DNA from: Cryptomeria japonica
Lineage: Eukaryota; Streptophyta; Pinopsida; Cupressales; Cupressaceae
NCBI RefSeq assembly: GCF_030272615.1
Contig: NC_081410.1
Span: 509,238,942-509,302,941 of the forward strand
Reading direction: 5' to 3'
DNA length: 64,000 nt
Shown here: positions 12,690-24,543 of the stretch, piece by piece
How positions within the stretch are numbered: position 1 is the first letter of the stretch
Layout: each line of letters starts with the position of its first letter
Position numbers and translations under genes: made by a program
The notes under the pieces: model-generated
Databases searched by the model: none
What the model was told of the DNA's origin: nothing
Seen by the model: only the letters and a program-made list of their open reading frames with translations

Positions 12690-13090
12690 TAGCTAAAGTG
12701 AAATTTTGATGGTTGTTCTAAAGGGAAACCTAGCTTATCAGAGGCAGGAGGCATTATAAGAGATTGTAAAGGCTTTATGATAGAAGGTTACTGTGCATAT
12801 TTGGTAAAAGGATCGAATAATAGAGCTGAGGCAATGGTGGCCTAATAGGGTCTCTCATGCCTCCATTACCACAATGGAAAAAATGTTATTCTTGAAGGAG
12901 ATTCAAAACTTTCTATTAATTGCCTCAATGATAATGCAAATGTTCCCTTGGAGATAAAGGGAATTATTTGGAAATGCAGAAGGATATTGGACCTCTTTAG
13001 TAAATCAAAATCCAACATAATTACAAGGAAGGAAACTACATGGTAGATGAGGCTACGAATCAAGGCTTAACCAAAAAAGACTGGTGTTAC
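12690..13090 (+). pseudogene. LINE RNase H domain
   Basis: The catalytic-type start FDGCSKGKPS, GGIIRDCKGFMIEGY and NNRAEAMVA are followed by a stop and then LEGDSKLSINCL (the second Asp region). The tail reads SNIITRKE and MVDEA-like, the usual xxHVPREENxxADxLA block. The region beyond about 13026 is duplicated at the left edge of the window, which shows that the two LINE copies share this 3' half. Confidence 0.7.
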
Positions 13091-13689
13091 TTTAATTATA
13101 TCAAGAGCACAGATGGATTAAAAAATATCCTAGAAAAGGAATAGGTAAAGTCCTTCCTATTTGACTTGGTTAATTATTTGGGGACTTAATGGTGCCATGG
13201 CTACTTCAATCCTTATTCATTAATATGCATGCCAATAATTTTCCAATTTAAATTTTTCCCCTGATGACTTATAAGAAGGTGACTAGGATGGCGATTGGAT
13301 GGATGATTTGGGTGATGTGTTGGATGCCCAGTAGGAGAATTAGTGATGTGGATGTTATTAATTAAAATTATATAGCTAGAGGTACGATGTCTTTTCTATC
13401 TAGCCTTACTTTATCTAATAAAGATGGCAAAATCATTCGATGGAAAGGTGACGAACTTGCTAATCAATGTGGCTTAATTTCCCATAATGTGAATGGGATG
13501 CTCACAACTATGAATAGAAAAATCTATTAAGTCAAAAATAGCCTTTTAAATGAATATCTTTTAACAAACAGGACAACTTCTAAAATTTAAAGTTTGTTTT
13601 CTAGTCGCTTTCATACATTATGTTTTTGCACTGGGAATAATCCTACTGATATGGGGGGGCCTTTGAAGAGAATAAAGCTGAAGAGTTGC

Positions 13690-15226
13690 AAATAATTGTA
13701 TAATAATGAAGAGGTCTAGGACCTCTTTCACAAAGAAGGCATGACTTCTTTTTTTTGTTACCATCAGGTTACAATAGGGCTTTATCGGCAAGGTTCTGTA
13801 ATTCTTGGCAGAATGGAGAAGTGACTATTGGTCATGTCTCCTTTGTAGTGTCACCGGAGCTTATAGATGAGGTGACAAGGTTGCAGAATGAAGGGGAGAA
13901 AGTGGAAAGGTGAAGCTACAAATATTACAAATGCTACATGAAGAATTTCTTCAAGAAAGGTGAGCAACCGGTTGTGGTTCAAAATGGGTATGGTCGTTCT
14001 ATTTTCCCTAAGCCCTATTCTATAGTTAGCTACTTTGTTATGAAATATTTCACCTTAGAGGACAATTATACTTTGGTGCATGGTTACCATATCCCCATTT
14101 TGAATCATATTTGGCATAGAGATAGGATTAATTTACCCTATTTTGCTTTTACTTCCCTAGAGTCTAGCATTTCTAATGGAGCCAACCATCTGCTGCATCA
14201 AGGGCTAATCTATATCATGTATAAGTATTCTTTTTACCACTCCCCTAACTGTAGTCATTTGTTCTCCCTTCCTAGTAATGTTGAGCCTATTGATGAAATT
14301 TGTGGGTCCTCTGTCAAAATTGAGTTAATTGAAAGCAATCCCTTACGTTCGCCTAACATCACTCCTCTGACCAAATTGAAGCGAAAGAAACCTCGGGTTG
14401 AAAAGAATATAGAATCCCTTGAGGTTGCTCTACTCAAAATCAACTCAGAGAAGAGAAAATTGGAAACTACCCAAAATAACCCTATAAAGGCTAGAAAGCT
14501 TGAAAATGACTCCACTAAGAAAAGCATTACCTTTAACCTTGACTTACAAGACTCAAAGAAAGAAGAGGAGAGATAAAATGAAAAGGAGAAGAAGGAGAGG
14601 AGCTTTGGGGAAAGAAGGTTACCTCTGCTACTGGATAAGGATAAAAAGGTTCAAATTGAACCTAAAGTGACTACTTATGAATTGGCAGAAGAATTTAACC
14701 CAGAAGATGTTGATGAATCCTGAAATGAGGATACAAAGGATGAGGAGTTTCATGTAGAAGAAGAAGAACAAGAGGAACACTATAAGGAGGAGATGGATGC
14801 AAGGACTGATTCCTCGGAGGACATGAAATATTCTTACCCTATCTCCTTGTCTCTTAACTCTCAAGAGGATGTTGAAATGATGTCCTATTCTCAAGAGTTG
14901 CCTTCAAATAAGAAAAACAATAAGAACCTGCAAAATTAGATAATGTAGCTACAGGTGAGGGTTATCAACTTGGAAGAGAAAATTGAAGAATACAAGCAAC
15001 ATTATAATCAAATGGGTGGCTCTTTCTTATCTATATGTGCCATCAAATATGGCATAATGAGAAAGGTTGCCATGGGGTTCATTTCTGGGCAGAGCCAGAT
15101 TTAAAAGAAGGCCAAGAAGCTTCTAAAGAAAGAGAAACTAGACGAGGAGAATGAGGAGAAAGAGACCACTCCTATGGAGATTTGGAATAACCATGTGCAT
15201 AGGCTGAAGCGCAGCTAGAATCTAAT
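13690..15226 (+). pseudogene. Downstream ORF behind the LINE RNase H, copy 2
   Basis: Starting near 13690 (a frame containing LSQRRHDFFF) and continuing through ALSARFCNSWQNGEVTIG and PELIDEVTRLQNEGEKVER, the frame meets a TGA at 13911 and runs on through 13938-14576, then to 15226 with further stops (after DVDES, LQN and SQI). Visible regions: a globular N-terminal part of about 230 residues, a Lys-rich stretch (KRKKPRVEKN), a strongly acidic segment at 14690-14830 (EEEEQEE), and a possible coiled coil (INLEEKIEEYKQHYNQ) near 14960. No named family recognised; similar patterns occur in uncharacterised plant transposon-linked proteins. The 13091-13690 spacer is also shared with copy 1. Confidence 0.5.
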
Positions 15227-15674
15227 TAAGAATGATTAAGTAGTTTAGTTTTTTTATGTTTTTTGCTTATCTCTGCTATAGTTAGTAGTAGCTGCTTTAA
15301 GTATTATCTAAGGAATCAGGCTGCATTCCATAATCATGAGACTTTTATTATTATTGGTTACTTTGTTAAGTGTTTTGACTCTTTATATCATCTTACTACT
15401 AGAAATATGTTAGGTAGATGCTGGTTATCTCAAAATAGTATGTTTAGTTACAGAGACATGATGATTTTTGACTAGTTTTGAGAGTGGATGGATGTGATCC
15501 TTTTGTTGGCTCTTTGATACTAGAACTTTTGTTACTGCTCTCTGTTTTTGTTGCTTTTTAGGATTCGGGGCCTTCTCCCTGCTAATATAATATAAAACAT
15601 TGAATTAAAATTATAGTAAGATACTTTTCTATGTTATTATTAACATTCATATCTATGACACACTTTCTAAATCC

Positions 15675-16590
15675 TGTTGGCAATTTGGAGGAATTGATTA
15701 TGTGTTGCATTGTTGTTTCTCATTGATGGAAACATTGGCAACACCTATTGTACTAGCTGCTTTGGTTGGTTACCAGTATCTGGTTGGATTGGATCATTAT
15801 GATCCGGTATGCTCTAGTATGTTTCGGTTATGGAATTGGCTTATTCATGTTCATGTTCAGTCAGTTGGTTTTGATCAAGTGATCGGATGCTATCTTGTAT
15901 GTTGGTAATCTTGGTTTGTTGTTATGACGAGGGTTTCACCAATAGAGATTTGTTGAAGATATTTGATGATATGCATAAGTACTGTTGGTGCAGCTTCTAG
16001 TGGAGATTCAAGATACTGATGGTGATCATGTTCAAGACTTGGTTGATTGGGATCATTGCTTTAGCATGTGTGGACCTAATTTGGGTCTCAGTTTATCTAG
16101 GTTATGGACTAGCTTAATGTAACTTATGGATTGGACCTCTCTATGAATTTTCAGGATGTCTTATGGGTTGTATATTATTTGTTTGGTCTTTGGCCGACAT
16201 ATTTTATAATTATGTAATTGTATTATTGTCTGGTGGCCGACCTAATTGTTTATGGTTGAGGGTTTGTATATTTGTGATGTAGGATCACATTGTAGATCAT
16301 CATGGGAATGGGATATGGATGTAATGAGCGAATAATGTAATAATCATTCAAGCAGAGGATTTGGTCGATCATTGATGATCGAGTTGGTTTATGTAAGAGG
16401 ATTTAGTTCTCCGGTATTGAGCTTAATTAGAACTGTACCCAGGCATAAGAGATGCTATCTTTGCAGTTAATTTATTTCTTCGGATTGTAGTGTGGATTTC
16501 TATGTAGTTAGTGAGACTCCTTTTTTGATGAGTAGTGTGTTCTACACTATTGGCCTTCCTGCATGTGCACCAGTAGGAAACTCATCTGAC
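15675..16590 (+). repeat. 5' LTR of copia, 3'-truncated
   Basis: About 915 bp align with 19074 to about 20058, including TGTTGGCAATTTGGAGGAAT, the GGCCGACATATTTTATAATT segment and GTGATGTAGGATC. Similarity ends near CTCATCTG; the following 150 bp (16590-16740) match neither the LTR nor recognisable pol. Confidence 0.75.
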
Positions 16591-16741
16591 AACTAAGGTA
16601 TTTGCCTTAGCAAGCAGCAAATTGATGACAGATCTTGCATTGCCCCTTGTAGTAGTCTAAAATCTCATTTCAGATCTTTGGGAGTTAGTTTGGAGGGTAA
16701 TCGACAAATATTTGTCAGATCTTGGATCTAGTTTTGTTTAC

Positions 16742-18600
16742 CACATATAGATGTTATAACAATATGTTGAAGAGAATTGTGGAGAGTGCTAATGTCAAGG
16801 TGGATGAGTTGAATAGAAGTCAAATCAGAGTTTATGAGAAAGAACTGGTAGTGGAAATGATCATAACTGAACCGATAACACCTTTACCCGAACAAAATGT
16901 TGAACCAGTTACTCTGGTAGTATTAGAAAATTCAACAGTATCTGAAGAATTAGGAAGATGAACAGAGTTAGAAGACTCCTAGGTATGTGTGATTAAATCG
17001 TTGTGGATAAGAATAATGGAGTAATGACAAGAAGAAGATTGACATCTAGTGAGGTATGTTTAATTTCTCAAGTTGAACCGATATCAGTAATTGAAGCATG
17101 TAAAGATGAATGTTGGTTGAAAGCTATGGAAGAAGAATTAGATCAGATAGAAAATAATAATACATGGACTTCAGTTCTCTAATCTAAAAATAAGAATGTT
17201 ATTGGAACAAAATGGGTTTTTAGGAGTAAATTGAATAAAGATGGTCAAGTTGTAAGGAATAAAGCTAGATTAGTTTGTAAAGGATATTCTCAAAATGAAG
17301 GAATTGATTATGGTGAAACTTTTGCACCTATACCTAGGATTGAAGTTGTAAGATTATTTCTTGTCTATGTTGCACATAAGAACTACAAGGTTTATTTGAT
17401 GGATGTTAGTTGTGAATTTTTGAATGGGGATCTTGATGAGGAAGTTTATATTGAGAAAATTGATGGTTTTTCACTTTTAGATGATAAAAACAAGGTTTGT
17501 CGATTAAAGAAAGCTTTATATGGATTAAAGCAGACACCTAGAGCTTGGTATGCAAGGTTATATAAATATCTTTTGAAGCTTGGTTTTACTAAATTTAATG
17601 TTGACAGTAATCTATATTATAAGGTCACTGATGACGATATACTGATTATTGATTTTTTTGTTGATGACATCATTTTTGGACGTGAAGATAAGTTGTGCAT
17701 AGAATTTTCTAAGAATATGGAGAAATATTTTGAAATGTCTATGATTGGGGAAATGAATTTTTTTTTAGGTTTGTAGATTACTTAGACTGATAAAGGTATT
17801 TTCATCTTTCAAACTAAGTATGCTAAGTAATTGTTGAAGAAATTTGGCATGGAAGATTCTAAACTGGTAAGTACTCCTATGGTTACAAGTGAGAAAATTA
17901 CAAGGAAAGATGAATATGCATTGGTAAATCCTACAAGATACAAGTCTAGGATTGGAGGTCTTTTTTATTTGACTCAGACTAGGCGTGACATAATGAATGT
18001 TGTTTGTATTGCATCAAGATATCAGAGTGATCCTAGAGAAAATCATGAGAGTGTGGTGAAAAGAATTTTTATATACTTGCAAGGTACATCTGAATATTGT
18101 TTGTGGTACCCTAATTATGATGACTTTAATTTATGTGCATATACAGATGCAGATTGGGTTGCAGATATTGATGACCGAGAAAGTACTTCCAGTGCAACTT
18201 TCTTTCTTGGAAAGAAGTTGGTTTCATGGATCAGCAAGAAACAATCATGTACTTCTTTATCTACTACTAAAGCTGAGTATGTTGCTACTACTACTAACTG
18301 TATAGAAGTTCTATGGATAAAGTAAATGTTGAGGGATATTAAAGTGAATTGCAATGGACTGGTAGTTATCACTGTGATAACTCTGCTATTATTGAAATAT
18401 CAAAGAATTCAGTATTTCACTATAAGACAAAGCACATATCTATCAAGTATAACATTTTGAAGGAGAAGGTGGAAAAAAATGAAGTTAGAATGGTTTATGC
18501 GAACACTAAAGAGCAGATTGTAGATATTTTCATGCCTAAAGAATCATTTGAGTAGTTGAGAGACAGATTAGGAGTTTCTGCCCCTTTGATAGAAAATAGA
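16742..18600 (+). pseudogene. Copia RT and RNase H
   Basis: Begins with a piece of the integrase-RT linker (LKRIVESANVKVDE), then RT at 17190-17780: [58 protein letters not shown] and FVDDIIFG (the Y-VDD motif with Phe first). After a TAG at 17776 RT continues, then RNase H with LCAYTDADWVADIDDRESTS, TKAEYVA and CDNSAI, giving the three acidic catalytic positions. Stops at 17776, 17828, 18325 and 18556 inactivate it. Protein similarity to the copia A and copia B RTs downstream is high, so all three belong to one lineage. Confidence 0.85.
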
Positions 18601-19073
18601 TGGATGTTATTCAACATCAGTCTAGTATGCATTATCAGGGATATCATTCATTTCAGAATTGATTTGGGGATACTACTGCTCAGGGTGAGTAGTTAGCTTT
18701 GTGATTCACTGGTTTATGATTTTGCTTTCTTGCATTGATGTCAAAGGGGGGGAGATATTAATGTGAAAAACATAAGGAGTTATATACATTAGCGGGAGAG
18801 ATACTTATGTGTAATACAAATCTTGACAAAGATAATCTAAGGGGGAGATTATTGGAGGAAAAAAATTTCAAATTGGTTGTATCCCGTTTGGGGAATTTGG
18901 TTCAGGTCTATGGATGGTTATCTGGTACAGAGATATTTTGTTTAGAACTTCATTGTCATATCATGTTGTGGGAGATTGTTGGCTATCTTCCATTGGGGGA
19001 GACTTGTTTGGCATTTCTTGGCACTTGGATGTTTTTCACATCTAGTGTTGCCATCAATGCCAAAGGGGGAGAT

Positions 19074-20344
19074 TGTTGGCAATTTGGAGGAATTGATTAT
19101 GTGTTGCACTGTTGTTTGTCATTGATGGCAACACTGGCAATACCAATTGTACTAGCTACTTTGGCTAGTTACCAGTATGTGGTTGGTCCTAATAGGATGT
19201 TTGGTTTCTAGTTGGATTGGATCATTATGATCAGGTATTCTCTAGTATGTTTGGGTTATGGAATTGGCTTATTGATGTTCATGTTCAATCAGTTGGTTTT
19301 GATCAAGTGATCGGATGCTATCTTGTATGTTCGTAATCTTGGTTTGTTGTTCTGACAAGGGTTTCATTGGTAGAGATTTGTTGAAGATATTTGATGATAT
19401 GCATAAGTACTGTTGGTGCAGCTTCTAGTGGAGATTCGGGATGCTGATGGTGATCATGTTCGAGACTTGGTTGATTGGGATAATTGCTTTAGCGTGTGTG
19501 GACCCAATTTGCATCGCGCTTTATCTAGGTTATGGACTAGCTTAATGTAACGTATGGATTGGACCTCTCTATGAATTTCCAGGATGTCTTATGGGTTGTA
19601 TATTATTTGTTTGGTCTTTGGCCGACATATTTTATAATTATGTAATTGTATTATTGTCTAGTGGCTGACCTGATTGTTTATGGTTTTATAATTATGTAAT
19701 TGTATTATTGTCTGGTGGCCGACCTGATTGTTTATGGTTAAGGGTTTGTATATTTGTGATGTAGGATCTCATTGTAGATCATCATGAGAATGGGATATGG
19801 ATGTAATGAGCAAATAATGTAATAATCATTCAAGAAGAGGATTTGGTCGATCATTGGTGATCTATTTGGGTGTATGTAAGAGGATTTAGTCCTTGGGTAT
19901 TGAGCTTAACTATAACTGTACTCAGGCATAGGAGATGCTATCTTTGCAGGTCACTCATTTCTTCAGATTGTAGTTTGGATTTGTATGTAATCAGTGAGAC
20001 TCCTTGTTTTATGAGCAGTGTGCTCTAGGCTGTTGGCCTTCCCACAAGTGTAGACCCCTCATCTGTAATCACATACTTACTACAGAAATATTATCCAACT
20101 GTGGGTAGGCTTCCCACCATTATTTTTCCCTTTACCATGTTTTCCACGTACAAATCTTGGTGTCATGTGGATGATATTTATTCTCTGATTATTGTTTATG
20201 CTTAATTGGTTTATGCATTTTGGTATTGATCCTTTGGGTTCCGGTATTAAATTTTTAATTTCTTAAGGTTCCGGTAATCTAGTGACAATTGATTCCCCTC
20301 CCCCGCCCTCTTAGTTTTCTTCTAGGTTTATGAACTCTCTAACA
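19074..20344 (+). repeat. 3' LTR of copia, full length (1271 bp)
   Basis: Starts TGTTGGCAATTTGG right after the polypurine tract and ends CTAACA before the AATCC duplication. It contains an internal tandem copy of a TTTTATAATTATGTAATTGT-type segment (19630 and 19684), absent from the 5' LTR. The 3' part holds the TTCCCACC and CCCCTCCCCCGCCCTC blocks that recur, in reverse orientation, in the LTRs at 38483 and 55223. Confidence 0.85.
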
Positions 20345-20349
20345 AATCC

Positions 20350-21560
20350 TACTCTCATTTTCTTGATTTTCTTCATAAAAATAATGATGGCAAACTATAG
20401 GAATTGCATTACACTATGCTCATCTTTTATTATGATGAACTTCTTTTGGGGAAACTAGAAATAATTTGAGGTAGATTATAATATATATATGATTGATCAA
20501 TGATAATTATTTATTACAAGTATATACACACAATATCTACCAACTAAAACACTAAATTTAGATGAAAACTTTTAGGGGCATCTAGAATATTTAATTACCA
20601 AGCCTAAATAAGAACTGAGATGGCGAATTCCACTCAATGGTAATGGATTCATTTTACAAACTTGGAATGGATTTGCTACACATAATTCTATAAGACCTTT
20701 TTTTTTCTTGGGTTATTTTTCTTTTCTTGTATAACACCATATCAAAGAAATATTAATATCTCAATGACACTAATGCTTCACGCAAACAATTCGCATAAAC
20801 AAATCATACACAACCATCCATATGCCAATGAAGGTTCTCACCTCGTAACAACAGGGATTTCTCAAAAGCCCACCCTTGAAAATAAGGTTTCTCAATAATC
20901 AAAGATACAATACAATATTTTTAGTTAACACTCAAGTTACAAATGTAAAATCCCTCCCAAGGTCATACATCAATTTTTTTTAATCTGACACAAGATTCAA
21001 CATAATGGGATGAATTATTTCTCATTCACAAAACCCCACATAAATACACACACACAATCAATCACATAAGAAAAATCCAACTACAAGATAAGGATTGCAT
21101 ACAACATCAAAACTAATTAAGAAACTATTTATAGACAACATCCTACCCCCAAGACATTTTCATACTAGGGATTTTTTTAATGAAGCTTACCATGTCCCTC
21201 AAATCCTTTCACAATCCCTTCCTAATCTCTTAAGAAGTAAAATATAAAAACCTCCCAAAAATAAGATATTTAAAAATTATAGCTTGAATCACTTGATTCA
21301 GGACGTGATAGATTTGACACACCCATTCCTTACTCATAACACACTCTCCCTTAAGGGTCAAGCTGCCATCAACATTATAAATCCCATGTATCAAATTACT
21401 CCTAATGTTGTTTGTAAATCATTCATAAGGGATGAGGGATTCACCATCACTAGTGAATATTTTTACCATCTAGATTTTACCATCACTAAATAAGATAAAA
21501 TGGTATGGTAACTAAATTTTCATCAAGAGTTGGTAACTAATATATTATGAAGTGATTTTC
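20350..21560. other. AT-rich intergenic, nothing recognised
   Basis: Between the two copia elements. No coding similarity; the 21284-21493 open frame matches no family I know. Confidence 0.4.
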
Positions 21561-22297
21561 TATTTATTGAGAGGGAATATTGAAGGATAAGGTTGTTATT
21601 GGTGCTCAACTTCCTAAGAAGGTTTTTATGAGGTTATTATTTTAATTTTTCGGCAGCTATTATTAAAGACAAAACTACTTGGGGTTATAAATAGTTACCA
21701 AATTATTGAAACGTTATAAACAACTAAGTGTCCAAATAAAGTAGGTGAGTAAATTAGTTGTAACCTACTTTATCCTATGCATTCAATGCTTGCATTTATG
21801 TATGGGATGCATTGTATTTTTTAACCAACTTGGATGCCCAATTAAGGAGCTGAAAATGTTATATAAATAAGGCATAAGGTGGTAGTGTGTGTTTGAGATT
21901 GTTAAGAGTGATAAAATTATATTTACATTTGTTGAAAGATTGAATATTGAAGAGGGGAAAGGGAATATTATATGTAATCTCTTTTTGAAGATAATAAAAA
22001 TATAATTCTCTCTTCTTGGTAAAGTTTTTATGTGAAGAAAATATTTACAAAAAATAGTGTTGTGTGTTTAATTTACCATAATGATAAGTCATTATTGTTA
22101 ATTCTCATTTAAAATTCATATGGTTAACATTTATATTTCTAATTTACAGTAGATTTTAGATTTCATTTATTTTTTTCACCTTTAGTTTTATAAAATTTGG
22201 TATTAGAACCTAGCTAGTTCTATTTATTGAGGAGTAGAACAATGTTTTTTGGAGATGTATTGGGATAATCTATATTTTGCATATTTGTGTTGATATC

Positions 22298-23090
22298 ATG
22301 GCTACAAATTCTTCTTGTATGGACATTAAAAAGTTCAATGGAATAGATTATGATTTGTAGAAGGTGAAAAGGGAAAGTATCCTTGAGGAACGAGATCAAT
22401 GGGTGGATATAACAAGTGAAAAGAAACTTGTGGGCTTGACTAATCATGCTTAGGAGAAGATGAACAAAAATGCACGAGGTATAATTAGATTGTGTCTTTT
22501 TTATTCTTTTCTCCTAAATGTGTCAAATCAAAAGATGACATAGACTTTGTGGAATATTATAGGTAAGACCTACCAATCCAAAATCGTCATAAACAAACTC
22601 TACTTGAAGTGAAAACTAATTTCTAAAAAAATGAAAGAAGGTGACACAATAGTTGAGAATTTAAATTATTTTAATTTTATTTTGCTTCAACTAGCATCTA
22701 CAAATTTAATGGTTGAAGAAGAGGATAAGTCTATCATGCTTCTTTGTTCTTTACCTAAGTCATGTGAAATTAAACATTCTTTCTATCACTACTAACCTTG
22801 AAGATCCAAATATGGATGTGCTTGTTGCAACTTTGTTGACATGGGAAATGAGGAGAAAGGGTATGGATAGTTCAAATGATGCTTTTAATGTTAGGGGAAG
22901 GCCTAAGGAATTATGGTCTAAAGGAGATGGGAATGGATGAACAAGTCTAAACATAGATCTAAACCTCCATGTAAAAGGAATAGAGTTATATGTTGGAACT
23001 ATGAAATGAGAGGACATTTAAAAAGGAATGCAAGAACCCCAAAAAATAGTTTGTTTCCTTTTGGAAATCCTCAAACTCACATGATGAAGA
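22298..23090 (+). pseudogene. Copia Gag (UBN2 type with CCHC knuckle)
   Basis: From ATG 22298 the frame reads MATNSSCMDIKKFNG, then RDQWVD, RLCLFYS-LLNVS, YQSKIVINKLYLK, MKEGDTIVENLNYFN, EEEDKSIMLLCSLP, and a degenerate knuckle CWNYEMRGHLKRNA (C-x2-C-x4-H-x4-C with the second and third Cys positions lost). These match, in order, the landmarks of BARE/Tnt1-like Gag. At least six stops and two frameshifts are present. Gag normally forms the particle that packages element RNA. Confidence 0.75.
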
Positions 23091-23460
23091 TTTGGTTTCC
23101 TCTCTTCATATTATGACTAATGAACTTTTACTAATTGATTTAGAAAGCTCATACCATATGAATCCTAATAAGGAGTGGTTTTCCAAATATGAGAAATATT
23201 AAGGAGAAATATATTTTGCTGATAACTCTTTATATCCTAATATTGAAAGACGTAAGATTTAGTTGTGTTTTAGTGATGGGAAGATAAAATCTCTTTTAAG
23301 TATTTTTCATATTCTAGGTTTAGAAAGAAGTTTTATTTCAATTTCTATGTTGATTTATTTGCAATTGTATGTAACATTTGACAAGCATTAAGTTGCATGT
23401 GTTAGTTAGGATCTTTTAAGAAAAAAATATTCTCTCTATATTATCTAGTTAGTTGGTTAG
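23091..23460 (+). pseudogene. Copia protease / GAG-pre-integrase remnant
   Basis: The frame continues with IDLESSYHMNPNKEWFSKYEKY, which is the copia protease core with the catalytic D-S-G changed to D-L-E, then IKSLLSIFHILGLERSFISIS (the VLHVPGLxxNLISVS pattern) and FDKH. Several stops. The domain is cut off before integrase. Confidence 0.65.
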
Positions 23461-24240
23461 TTTTCTTTATGGTATTTTAGCGGACATTATACAAGAATAC
23501 ATACACACAAACCAAGGTATTACTATAATAGCCTCATAAGCCTCTAAAACACCCAAAACAAATTGAAAGAGATCATAGGCTAGAACCTCAAAAGAAAGGC
23601 ACACATGTATAACTTAGCATCACCAAAAAGAAGGCCATATCATAACAAGATATTGATATATCCAAAATGTAAATGGGAGAAGCATTATACTTTCCACCCA
23701 AGAATAGTCCTACTCTTGGAAGCCTGCAAAATCAAGTATAGAGCACACCTATTTCATGATCCTATACACAAATCAAACACACAAGAATGACCATTTGACT
23801 CTCTCCAAGTCTAGGGCACATAATCACAATTATTGCTAGCCACCATAGAAACTATGCCAGTAACCAACAACATGATCTAAAGTAGCATCAATAACTCTAA
23901 ACGTCTTACTTAGGAACCACTACCAATGTTAGGAAACTCCATATAGCCATCGACTCAACCAAGAATATCATCCCAAATTACTAAAAAGGACAAAAAAAAA
24001 AAAAAAAAACTCATCCTGAGCATGCCTCACCTCCCAAAAAAAAAAAGAAAAAAGCCTCATTTCCTGAACATCATTGTATAATAGTGAGGATTTCCTTAGC
24101 ACACCTGCTTCTCTTTGAGAAACTAGAGACAACATAGGGGTTCTTAGAAGCATGAACTCTCACAAATTGGAACACTAGATTGAGGAGGCTCAATGACCCC
24201 AAAACACAAGCTCTCTATAGTCCACTCACAGTGTAATAAT
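23460..24240. other. Unassigned AT-rich DNA with A-runs
   Basis: No coding similarity. Contains A-runs at about 23991-24010 and 24037-24050. It separates the copia fragment from the reverse-strand gypsy. Confidence 0.35.
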
Positions 24241-24251
24241 CAATCCTTCTT

Positions 24252-24479
24252 CTACTGGAAAAGCACTAGGGCAGCATAAGGTGAATGTGAGGGATGTAAA
24301 TAACTAGCTTCCACTAGATCCACTAGTTGTCTTTTTAGCTCTTGCATTTCAGGTGCAGAAAGTCTGTAAGGAGGGTGTGCAGGTGGACTCACTCCAGACT
24401 CCAACTCAATGTGATGATCAACATAACGCCGAGGAGGAAGGTCCTCGGGTAAGTGGTATGGTAAGACATATTTATACAC
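24252..24479 (-). pseudogene. Gypsy RT N-terminal fragment
   Basis: The 75-codon frame has the classic gypsy entry: LPEDLPPRRYVDHHIELESGVSPPAHPPYRLSAPE, then LKRQLVDLVEASYLHPSHSPYAALVLFQ. A stop follows the FQ where FxKKKDG is expected, and the catalytic part of RT is missing. Confidence 0.8.
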
Positions 24480-24543
24480 CTTGAGTATATCCTTAGCAGC
24501 ATTCTAGTCAAAAGACGTCACCTCCCCTTCATCATCCCATTCA

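Larger units (their letters stand above)
6420..15600 (+). mobile_element. Non-LTR retrotransposon (LINE, L1/RTE-like plant type), decayed
   Basis: In order on the + strand: a DUF4283-type ORF1 with CCHC knuckle, an apurinic-type endonuclease, a long spacer helix, RT with YVDD, a zf-RVT domain and RNase H, followed by an extra ORF and a 3' tail reading GCTAATATAATATAAAACATT. All frames carry stops and a few frameshifts, so the element is dead. It is interrupted by a separate 867-bp inverted-repeat insertion at 9339-10205. Without that insertion the LINE is about 8.3 kb. No target-site duplication was identified; the left boundary is approximate. Confidence 0.8.
15675..20344 (+). mobile_element. 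Ty1/copia element with internal deletion, TSD AATCC
   Basis: The element begins TGTTGGCAATTTGG and ends CTAACA, flanked by AATCC on both sides (15670-15674 and 20345-20349). The two LTRs are clearly homologous, but the 5' LTR loses similarity at about 16590, so its last about 350 bp are missing together with PBS, gag, protease and nearly all of integrase. The internal region resumes at the integrase-RT linker. A polypurine tract AAAGGGGGAGAT lies immediately before the 3' LTR at 19074. It cannot transpose without help and lacks its primer site. Confidence 0.85.
21560..23460 (+). mobile_element. 5' portion of a second Ty1/copia family
   Basis: An LTR-like region (about 21565-22195, left edge uncertain) holds a TATA-like TTATATAAATAAGG near 21858. 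Directly after it, TGGTATTAGAACC (22198-22210) resembles the initiator-Met primer binding site TGGTATCAGAGCC with C-to-T changes. Gag and the start of the protease/GAG-pre-integrase region follow. Similarity fades at about 23460 and no integrase or RT follows, so the 3' half is missing. It is a different family from the 15675 element: the gag is of the short MDIKKFNG type. Confidence 0.65.
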
